Source of the DNA: Ascochyta rabiei
Lineage: Eukaryota; Ascomycota; Dothideomycetes; Pleosporales; Didymellaceae
Assembly (NCBI RefSeq): GCF_004011695.2
Contig: NC_082411.1
Span: forward strand, 1,900,908 to 1,964,907
Direction of reading: 5' to 3'
Length of the DNA: 64,000 nt
This document shows, piece by piece, positions 56,001 to 64,000 of this stretch. A program made the position numbers and the translations under genes. Position 1 is the stretch's first letter. Each line of letters starts with the position of its first letter. The notes beneath the pieces are model-generated. The model saw only the letters and a program-made list of their open reading frames with translations. It was not told the origin of the DNA and searched no databases.

Positions 56001-57738
56001 AGTCGTCGTCGTGCCGTTGGTTTCGCTGCGTGGTGACATGATGCGGTGATGCAAGGAGCTGGGGATATCGTGTGCCGAGTGGCAGAGTCGCTGCCTGCCT
56101 GACGCAGCAGCCATCGTGTTCGTAACGCCTGAGTCGGCAGTGGGAGAAGCGTTCGCGACGTTTTTGAACCGGCTGCGAGCGACGCAGCAGCTGGACCGCA
56201 TTGTGATCGACGAGTGTTACATTGTGTTGAACCGTTGCTACACGTTCCGCAAGCAGATACAACAGCTCGGCAGGCTGGCAGCAGCCAAGACACAGATAGT
56301 GCTGTTAACAGCAACGTTGCTGCTGACTGAAGAGGACGAGCTGTATCGACGAATGCATTACAAGCAAGGGCAGGTTAAGATATTTAGACAACCGACCATA
56401 AGGACGAACGTGGCGTATTAGACCATCAAGATCAGCCAGTCCGCAAAGAAGAAGGACGTCGAGTTGATAGTCGTTAAGACGGTGCGGCAGAAGATGCGGA
56501 AGTACAAGACAGGCAAGCTCATCATGTATGGCAATTCGAAACTGAAGGTGAAGGCGTTAGCAGAGCAGTTGGATTGTTACGCGTATCACGCGGATGCCGT
56601 AGGCAAGGCGAGCATGCTGGCGGACTTCATAGCAGGCAAGCAGCGCGCGATTGTGGCAACGAGCGCGTTGGGCATAGGCGTGGACATACCAGATGTACAG
56701 TGCATTATTTATATTAATTGGCCGTTTACTATATTAGATTACGCGCAAGAGAGCAGCAGGGCAGGCCAGGACGGGCTGCGAAGCAAGGCCGTTTTAATTG
56801 TTCAGGATAGGAAACAACGCACCAACAACAACAGGACAGAAGCTGAGCAGCAGTTAGTGAGGGAGTATGTGGAAGGTGGCGAGAGCAGGGCGGCCGGCTG
56901 TTGGAGGGAGGTGTTGGACGGGTATTTGGATGGGAGGAAGGATCGAGCAGGGTGTAGAGAGGAGGACAACGAGGAGATGTGCGACGTGTGCCGAGGGATA
57001 GACGGGCAGTTAGAAGAGATGGTAGAGGAAGAAACAGAAGAAGAGAGCGGGACAGAGAACAACGATAGAGAAGAGATGGACGTTGTCGAAGCTAAACAAG
57101 AAGAGATGCAGCAGGTATATTGACAGCAGGAGCAGGCGCGTCAGGGGCCGTGGCAGACGTTAACAGAGCATTAACAGCAAGAGTTTGCTGATATAGAGTG
57201 GGTGCGCAGGCAGTTAGCGTAGTAGGCGAATCGATGCGGGATATGCGAAGGAGCGGGCAACGCGCAGAGCGGACACAACATACGGCAGTGTTAGAGGGCA
57301 GAAAGCAAAAAAGCAAAAGAGATAGTACAGAGGATGGATGATCAAGTTCGGTTTGACATGTTTTTAGGCTGTTTCCCGTGCAGTGGCGTGCCGCAGGAGA
57401 TTTGCAATAGCTGGGAACTGAACAGGGAGGGGCGATATTAACAAGTAGAGGACGGAACTTGTTAGTACACCAGGGTATTAAGCGCAGGATTAATAGGCAT
57501 AGTATTCGGTTACACAGAGGCAAACGCCCAATAGCAGGCCCAATTAGCGGAGCTTGGGGTAGACGATGCAGGACCGGGTAGGATGTTAATTGAATATTTA
57601 GGGAAGAAGCAGCTGTTGGACAACGTGGAGAGCAACAATTTAGTTAAGGAATTTTGTTAGATTACGCGGTTGTTAGCTGAGTAGACGCAGTAGATGCAGT
57701 AGTAGCAAATGAAAGAATTTTCCGTTTACGATTCATAG
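53026..57738 (+). pseudogene. TLH RecQ-type helicase, module D copy, full length, RIP-stopped
   Basis: A frame of exactly 1,571 codons (MSAEEVKN ... MKEFSVYDS) with no indel and more than twenty nonsense codons. Order: OrsD-type fingers (VCRACRYAV...LHKQHKK; FRSLKTLKEHW), acidic stretch at 54,100-54,190, recombinase-like region, RecQ core, C-terminal cysteine cluster (GCREEDNEEMCDVC). P-loop PTGAGKS (971-977) is intact. Motif II is DECY (1062-1065) where RecQ has DECH; SALGIGVDIPDV is intact; motif VI is QESSRAGQDG (1241-1250) for QESGRAGRDG. In the recombinase-like region the second Arg is Cys (AYCEIA) and the His is Tyr (AGYSAHV). All these are single transitions. Inactive, but the best guide to the ancestral protein. 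Confidence 0.85.
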
Positions 57739-57940
57739 AAGCGGTGCAGCCGAGTTGGGTTCAGGGCGGGACGGAAGTCAGGGTAGTGGAGTTGCGGTCG
57801 GGCCCGGACGCAAGTCAGGATAGGGTTAGGGTTCGCCGCATTTGGGTTAAGCAGACAACAGCATGTAGAAGGACACAGAAGCTAACAAGAAGACCTACAA
57901 CCTAAGTGGTTCCCTAAGTGGTTCCCCTAAGTAGTGCGTT
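57739..57940. other. 3' flank of module D with interstitial telomere tract
   Basis: Non-coding. TAGGGTTAGGG at 57,821-57,831 is followed by a TCGCCGCATTTG stretch; the same combination (TTAGGGTTAGCCGCATTTG) returns at 59,749-59,772. Confidence 0.6.
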
Positions 57941-57949
57941 AACCTAAGT

Positions 57950-58150
57950 AGTTGCCCCACCTAAGTAACATGTCCAACCTGAGTGGATCCCCCAACTCAA
58001 GTAGAGCCCCCAACCCATGCAGATCCCCCAACCCAAGTAGAGCCCCCAACCCATGCGGATCCCCCAACCCAAGTAGAGCCCCCAACCCAAGTAGAGCCCC
58101 CGACCCAAGTAGAGCCCCAGACCTAAGTAGAGCCCCCTAACCCATGCAAA
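57950..58150 (+). repeat. C-rich 20-bp minisatellite
   Basis: About eight imperfect copies of CCCCCAACCCAAGTAGAGC, alternating with CCAACCCATGCAGATC variants. Strongly C-rich on the + strand, the opposite of the DNA distal to it. Related CCTAAGTGGTTCCC words continue to about 58,480. Confidence 0.75.
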
Positions 58151-58800
58151 TCCCAAACCCGCGTAGTTAGCACTAACCTGCATAGTCAGCATTAACCCGC
58201 GTAGTAAGCATCAACCTGCGCAGTAAGCATTAATCCACATAATCACATGGTCAGCATCAAGCTGCGTAGTCAGCACAAACCTGCGTGGTTCCCTGAGTAG
58301 TTCCACAAGTAGTGCGTCAACCCAAGTGGTTGCCCCACCTGAGTGGCACGTCCAACCTGAGTAGGTCCCCCAATACAAGTGGTTCCCAAGTAGTTCCCCA
58401 CGTGGTTCCCTAAGTAGCGCGCCAAGTAGTGCGCCACCCTAAGTGGTCCAAAAGTAGTCCCCCTAAGTGGCCCGAAAGTGGTCCCCGCAAGCCAAGGGAG
58501 TCCACATTAGTGCCCCCAAGTAGTAAGAGCCGATCATTTAAGAAGAGCCCCCGATCTAGGAAGAGCCTGCAAACCAGGAAGAGCACCTAAAAGCAAATAA
58601 GTCCCTAACCTAAAGCAGCCGTTTGTATTAAAAAGAAAGCGCAGGATTAAGACAACAAAAATTAGGGAAAAGTAAGATGTAGAGAGGAGGAGGCATTTAA
58701 AAAGGTGTTTTGGGCGTTTAGAGAGTATGGTTATAAGATAGAACAGTAGTTAGGGGAAGTTTAGCAAACCCGATTGTGGTGCCGCAGCCAGAAAGGCATT
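58151..58800. other. Telomere-adjacent non-coding DNA with short recurring words
   Basis: GCGTAGTCAGCA / GTAAGCATCAACC words at 58,160-58,280, AAGTGGTCCC words to 58,490 and AGGAAGAGC words at 58,540-58,590. No gene. Confidence 0.5.
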
Positions 58801-58829
58801 CCTAATCCCGTAGATGTTGTAGTGCGTGA

Positions 58830-60080
58830 GAGAAGGGTGGGCGGTGGGCCCGTCAGGTGTCACAAAGCAGTCGGGCGGGGCGGTAGAGGGTGAAGGAGAA
58901 AGAGGGGAGGTGGGTAGGGCCGTGATAAGGTATCACGAGCAAAGGATGAGGGAGAGAAGAGGGTAGAAGAAGGGGTGGGCGGTGGGCCCGTGGGTGTTTT
59001 AAGAGAGGGTCGCCGAGAAGAAGGGAGAAGAGGGTGGGCAGTGGGCCCGTAAGGTGTCACAAAGAAGCCGAGCGCAGCGGTGAAGTAGAAGGGGGGGGCA
59101 GAAGGCCCGTGGGGAGGCACAAGAAGCGCAGTAGTTAAGAAAAGAGAAGAGGTAGGCAACGAAGCCGTGATGAGGTATCATCAAGAGGTTAACATAGCAA
59201 AGCAGTAGAGAGGTAAGCCGTAATAATGTATTACAAGGACGCCGAGCGAAGTAGTTAACAATAGCACAGAGCAAGAAGAGGCTGACAGTAAGGCGTACAA
59301 CCTGTAGAGGTGCCCCCAAGCCTGTAGAGAGGTCCGTAACCTATAAAGAGGCCCCCGTAACCGGTGCGTTAGTGACGCGTAACAGGGGTGTAGCAGATAC
59401 CCGTCCGAGAGTGCAGCAAGTGTCAACGGAAGCGTGGTCAAGACCGTTGGAGAAAGGCAAAAGGGTGGAGAGGGAGGGAAGGCGGGCAGTTAAGGAGTAT
59501 AACCTGTGACTAGTAAGAGACAACAGTAAAACAGCCCGTAAAAGGCCCCGTAACCCGCAAGAAGATTAACAGAGCAAGCAGATCAGTTGTTAAAAGCAGA
59601 AGAGCACAGCATTAAACTGTGGAAATGATCGAGACAGCGTTTAGGGGAGAAGAACCGAAGGGGGGCCTGTAAGGCGTTACAAGAGAGTAAGCGTAACAAA
59701 GACGTCAGATAAGTGAAGTTAGGTTCAGGACTGGACACAGGTTAAGGTTAGGGTTAGGGTTAGCCGCATTTGCAGGCTGGCAACTGGTAGGGGGTATGAC
59801 GGAAACCTGCCTGAGAGTGCACAGGGCATATTGAGCGTTAGAGAGACGCGCCTGTAAACTAAAAAGGCTGTGACGCGTAAGAGAGGGGTGGGTGGTAGGC
59901 CCGTCAGGTGTCATAAGAGAGCAGCGAGGAGGGAAGGGAAAGTTAAAGATAGGAAAAAGTGTCAAGTTAAAAGTAAAAGAAGGAGAAAGGAGATAGGAGT
60001 TGAGGAGAAGAGGGTGGTCGAGGAGAAGAGGGTGAGGGGAGTAGAGGGGTGGGCGGGGGGGGGGGCCCGTGGATATGCTC
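58830..60080 (+). repeat. Dispersed GGTGGGCCCGT..GGTGTCAC repeats
   Basis: The motif GGGTGGGCGGTGGGCCCGT, often followed by AGGTGTCACAA, occurs near 58,837, 58,974, 59,032, 59,094 (shorter), 59,886 and 60,047. Most are 50-150 bp apart and some are longer. Open frames on the minus strand here are by-products of this low-complexity DNA. Confidence 0.6.
59741..59763 (+). repeat. Interstitial telomeric repeat
   Basis: Three to four TTAGGG-type units (AAGGTTAGGGTTAGGGTTAG) inside subtelomeric DNA, followed by CCGCATTTG as at 57,833. Probably a former terminus or a segmental duplication. Confidence 0.75.
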
Positions 60081-60288
60081 CCGGAGCGGAGCAGTTGAGA
60101 GTGAAGGAGGGAAGGTGGTTGAGACCGCGGAGCGGAACAGAAGAGAGTGAAGGAGGGAAGGTAGTTGAGACCGTGGAGCGGAATAGAAGAGAGAGAAAAA
60201 AGACAGTAGCGTAGTAATAGTAGTAAAGAAGAAGAAAAGAAAGAAGAAAAAAAGCATAGTAGTAGTTAAGCACAAAGGAATAGAGTTC

Positions 60289-63200
60289 AGAGTTGTTTAT
60301 AAGTAGGAGAAGATAGAAATAATAATAAAAAAAGTATAGAAGAAAATTAAGAGATAAGAAAGTAATAATAGTAGTTATAGTTTTGATATAAGAAGAGAGT
60401 AAGAGTTTTTTAAAAAAAAGTAGAAGAGTAAAATTTGAAGTATTAAAAAAGAGAGAAGAAGGAGAATAGGAAAAGAAAGAATAGTAGTTTAAAGAAAGAT
60501 TGTTGAAAAGTAGAGAAGATTAGGAGTAGTAGAATAAGGAAAGGAAAAGATAAGGAAAGTAGAAAGGATAGAGAAAAGTAGTAAGGATTAGAGAATAGGT
60601 GTTGTAAGTAGAAGAGTAGAGGGAAGAAAAAGAGAAGAGAAGAAGAAGTAGGAGAGAGTAGAGTAAAGAGAAGAATAAAGTAAGGAAGAAAGTAGAGTAT
60701 GGAAAAGAGTAGAGTAAGGGAGAAGAAGAGGGTAAGTGTAAGGGTTAAAGTTTTAGAGTAAGAAGAGGGTTAGGGTTTTAGAGTTAGAAGAGAGTTAGGG
60801 TGTTAATATAGAAAGAGTAGAAGGGGGTTAAGAGAAAAGAAGTAGAAATAGATAAAGAAAGAAGTAGGTAGAAGTATAAGAAGAGAGATAAAAAGAAGGA
60901 AGAAGAAAGTTAAAAATAGAAGTAGTTTAGTAGATAGAAGAAGTGAAAGGAGAAGAGAAAGAGTTAAAGTGTTAGAGAAAAGAGAAGAGGAAGAAGAAGA
61001 GAGAGAAAAGAGTAAAAAGAAGAAAGAAGAGATAAGAGGGTAAAAAATTAAGGTAAGAGAAAAGGTAAATAAGAAAGTAGAAGTAATAGTTGAGGTTTTA
61101 GTGTAGGAGAAGATGTGGAGTGTAAAAAAGAAAAGAAAGAGAAGTAAAGTTAAAAAGAAATAGTTGTGTAGAGGGAAGATAAGGTATATAGAAAGGAAAG
61201 TAGTAAAGAAAAGTTAAGGGTTAAAGAAAAAGTTAAAGAAGAAGAAAGAAAAAAAGTAAGAAAAGAAGAAAGTAGAAAAGAAGAAAAGAGGTGTTAAGAG
61301 AAGAAAGAGTAGAAGGTAAAGAAGAAAGTATAGAGGAAGATAGAGGAGTAAGAAAAGTTAAGAGAAGTAAAGTTAAGGAGGAAGTGTAGAGTAAAAGGTT
61401 GAGTTGAGGTTTTAGAAGAAAGAAAGTGTTAGGGTTTTAAGAAAGATTAGAAAAGAGGTGAGAATTTGAAGGTAGTGAGAAGAAGAAAGAAAAAGAGGAG
61501 GGTTTAGAAGAAGAAGAGAAGGGAGGAAGAGAGAAGAAGTAGAAAAAAAGAAGATGTAGTAGAAGGAAAGTTTTGAGGATTGTAAAGTGGTAAGAATGTA
61601 AGTAAAAAAAGAAGAATGTAAGAGTAAGAGAAGGGAAAAAGAAGAGTGTAAGAGTAAGGGTTAGGGTTTTGGTGTAAGAAGAGGGTTAGGGTTTTGGTGT
61701 AAGAAGAGGGTTAGGGTTTTAGTGTAAGAAAAGAGTTAGGGTTTGAAAAAAAAGAATAGTTAGTAGAGAAAAGTAAGTGGAAAGAGTAGGTAAAGATAGG
61801 TTAAAAGAAAGATAGAAAAAGAAAGAGAGAAGAGAGAGTATTTTAATGTTTTAGAAAAGAAAAAAGAAGATATGTGTAAGATAAAGAATAAAGTAAGGGA
61901 TAGAGAGAAGTAGTAAGGAGTAGAGAATGTATTAAGAGTAAAAAAGTAGAGAGAAGAAAAAGGTAAGAAAAAAGAAGAAGAAGGAGAGAGTAAGAATGAG
62001 GAGAAAAGTAAAGTAAGAGAGAAAGTAGAGTAAGGAAGAAGGAGAGAATAAGTGTAGAGGTTAGGGTTTTAGAGTAAAAAGAGGGTTAGGGTTTTAGTGT
62101 AATAAGAAAGGTTAGGGTGAAAGTAGAGGAGAGTGTAGAAAGGAAAGAGGTAGAGGTAAGAGTGTAAGTAAAAGTAAGGGGTAGAGTTTTAGAGTAAGAG
62201 AAGAGTAGAGGTAGAAGAGAGAGAGTAGAGAAGAGAGTGAAAGTAGAAGTAAGTGTAAGTAAAGGTAAGGGTGAGGGAGAGAAAGTAGGAGGAAAGAAGA
62301 ATTTAAGAGTAAGAGAGGGTAGAGTGTAAGAGGAAGAGTTAAGGAGAGAAGTAGAGAGTAAAGATTAGAAGAAGGAAGAAAGTAGGGATAAGGAAGAGAA
62401 AGTGTAAGGGTTTTAATGTAAGAATAAAGAAGAGTGTAAGAGTAAGTATGAGGGTTTTAGTGTAGGAAGAGGGTTGGGGTTTTAAGTAAAAGTAGAAGAA
62501 AAGAGAAAGATGTAGTAAGTGGTAGAAAAGAGTAGAAGAAAGAGAAGGAAGAAGTAGAATAAGTTAAAGAAAAAGTAGTGTTTAAGAGTTAAGAAAGTAG
62601 GAAAAAGGAGAAGAAAGTAGAGGTAATAAGTAAAAAGAGAAAAGAAGTAGTAGAAGTAGTAGAAGAGGTAGTAGTAGAGAAGGAGTTTAGATTGTAAAAG
62701 GGTTAGGGTTTTAGTGTAGGAAAAGTGTTAGGGTTTTAGTGTAGGAAGAGTAGGTAAAGGTTGAGGAAAAGAAAGGTGAGAAAAGGAAAAAAGAAGAAAG
62801 AGAGTTTTGTAGTAAAGTTTTAGAAAAAGAAGGAGAAGGTGAGTGTAGGTTAAAGAAGAAAGTAAGAGGTGAAAAAAAAGTAAGTAGAAGGAAGTAAGTG
62901 TTAGGAGTAAAAAAGTAGAAAGATAAGGAGAGTTAAGAAGAAGAATTAAGAAGAAGAGAGTAGAAGTGAAGGTGAAAAAGAGGGAGAAAATGTAGGGGTG
63001 AGGGAGAAAGAGAGTAAGAGAGTTAAAGAAGAAGAGTGTAAGGGTAAGGGGTAGGGTTAAGTTAGAAAGAAGAGTTAGAGGAGTTTAAGGGTTGGGGAAA
63101 AAAAGGTAGAAGAGAAGGAGGTGAAAATAGAAGAGAGGGAAGAAAAGTAAAGTAGAGTGTGAAGAAAGTAAGAAAAAGAAAGTAAGAGTAAAAGTAGTAG

Positions 63201-63890
63201 TAGAAAGAGAAGTAAGGATAGAAGGAAAAGTAGAAGAAAGAATAGAAAAGAGTAGAGGAAAAGAAAAGAAAAGGGAAAAAGGGAGTAGAGGTAGAAGTAG
63301 TAGTAGTAGAGAAAAGGGTTAGGGTTTTAGAGTAAGAAGAGTGTTAGGGTTTTAGTGTTAGAAAAGAGGTTAGTAGAGAGAAGTAAGTGGAAAGAGTAGG
63401 AAAAGAAAAAAAGAAGGAAGGAGGTTTTAGAGTTGTAAAGAAGGAAAAAGAAGGTAAGTGTAAGGTGAAGAAGAGAGTAAGGAGTTAAAAAGAGGTAGGT
63501 AGGAGAAGGTAAGTGTTAAGAGTAAAAAAGAAAAGAGATAAGAAAAAGATAGAGAAAAAGAGTTAAGAAGAAGGAGTTAAGAAAGAGTAAGAAAAAAAGA
63601 GGTTAAGGTGAAAGTAGAAGAGAGTGTAAGTAAGAGTAAGGTTTAGGGTTTTAGTGTATGGAAAGAGGGTAGGGTAAGAGAAAAGAAGAGAAAGAAGAGA
63701 AGAGTAGAGGTAAAAGAGAAAGAGTAGAGATGAGTGTAAAAGGAGTAGTAAGTGTAAGTAAAGGTAAGGAAGAGGGAGGGTTTAGAAGTAGGAGAGGGTG
63801 TAAGAGTAAGGGTTAGAAGAAGGAAGAAAGAAAGTAGGAGTAAAGAAGAGAAAGTGTAAGAGTAAGTGTTAGGGTTTTAGTGTAGGAAGA
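60289..63890 (+). repeat. Cytosine-free, purine-rich telomere-adjacent region
   Basis: From 60,289 to the start of the telomere I find no C on the + strand, so no G on the other strand. Composition is mainly A and G with some T. Degenerate telomere-like words recur throughout (AGGGTTAGGGTTTTAGTGTA with AGAAGAG spacers), clustered near 60,760, 61,660-61,740, 62,060, 62,700, 63,310 and 63,870. No coding sequence. Confidence 0.9.
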
Positions 63891-64000
63891 GGGTTAGGGT
63901 TAGGGTTAGGGTTAGGGTTAGGGTTAGGGTTAGGGTTAGGGTTAGGGTTAGGGTTAGGTTAGGGTTAGGGTTAGGGTTAGGGTTAGGGTTAGGGTTAGGG
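63891..64000 (+). repeat. Telomere, TTAGGG repeats
   Basis: About 18 tandem TTAGGG units read 5'-3' towards the right, with one shorter TTAGG unit near 63,952. This is the G-strand orientation expected at a right-hand chromosome end. The window stops inside the array. Confidence 0.98.

Larger units (their letters stand above)
50656..57840. mobile_element. TLH module D (most distal, complete, least mutated)
   Basis: Left end CTATCCCAAATGGGTAG, 406-bp left region (only its first part matches B and C; it includes GTTAGTTAGGGTTAGG near 50,922), partner gene, 200-bp gap, full helicase frame. Past the helicase it continues into telomere-adjacent sequence with an interstitial TAGGGTTAGGG tract at 57,821. 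The distal limit is approximate, because the true end may lie in the telomere. Confidence 0.75.

Noticed and set aside
19638..57738. A Starship giant transposon with a DUF3435 captain
   Set aside because: I saw no DUF3435-type gene at a module's left end; the recombinase-like residues found lie within the helicase protein and in a different sequence setting.
58860..60275. Several minus-strand Pro/Ser/Leu-rich frames
   Set aside because: They track the GGTGGGCCCGT repeats and purine-rich tracts and have no domain or conserved frame.

Overview
This window is the end of a chromosome arm of a filamentous ascomycete, most likely a Dothideomycete. It finishes in canonical TTAGGG repeats at 63,891-64,000. 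From about 7.85 kb rightwards most of it is repeat DNA damaged by repeat-induced point mutation (RIP): reading frames keep their length but fill with TAG/TAA through C-to-T changes at CpA (and G-to-A at TpG). Genes in the first 7 kb have short spliceosomal introns of 54-62 nt.

Layout. (1) 1-7,850: ordinary genome with a secreted two-repeat protein, a frameshifted membrane-protein relic and an intact five-exon FAD monooxygenase, then about 3.3 kb with little recognisable. (2) 7,850-19,637: a graveyard of RIP-mutated transposons: a minus-strand Copia tail, a Ty3/Gypsy chromovirus, an unidentified stretch, and a complete Fot1/pogo transposon (17,522-19,384) with inverted ends and TA duplications. 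(3) 19,638-57,738: a succession of telomere-linked helicase (TLH) modules. Four related modules, A (19,638), B (29,756), C (45,623) and D (50,656), each start with CTATCC. Each then carries a minus-strand gene of about 587 codons and, divergently across a gap of 166-200 bp, a plus-strand helicase gene of about 1,571 codons. A, B and C are cut off distally where the next unit starts; D is complete and the least mutated. Between B and C lies a very different 13-kb AT-rich unit (X, about 32,345-45,570). Its TLH gene is open for 2,003 codons although the DNA is almost stripped of CpA/TpG. (4) 57,739-63,890: telomere-adjacent DNA with minisatellites, interstitial TTAGGG tracts and finally about 3.7 kb with no cytosine on the + strand, running into the telomere.

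Biological reading. The arm looks as if it grew outwards by repeated addition of TLH units onto broken ends, leaving a stratigraphy of truncated modules. The TLH proteins have N-terminal C2H2-type fingers (OrsD-like), a central region and a C-terminal RecQ helicase. In unit X the central region carries an R-K-R-H-Y series with H and Y nine residues apart, as in tyrosine recombinases. With the fixed left ends and a small palindrome beside them, this suggests, but does not prove, that the modules are or were mobile elements coding for a recombinase-helicase fusion plus a divergent partner protein. All assignments come from reading the sequence; no database search was run.
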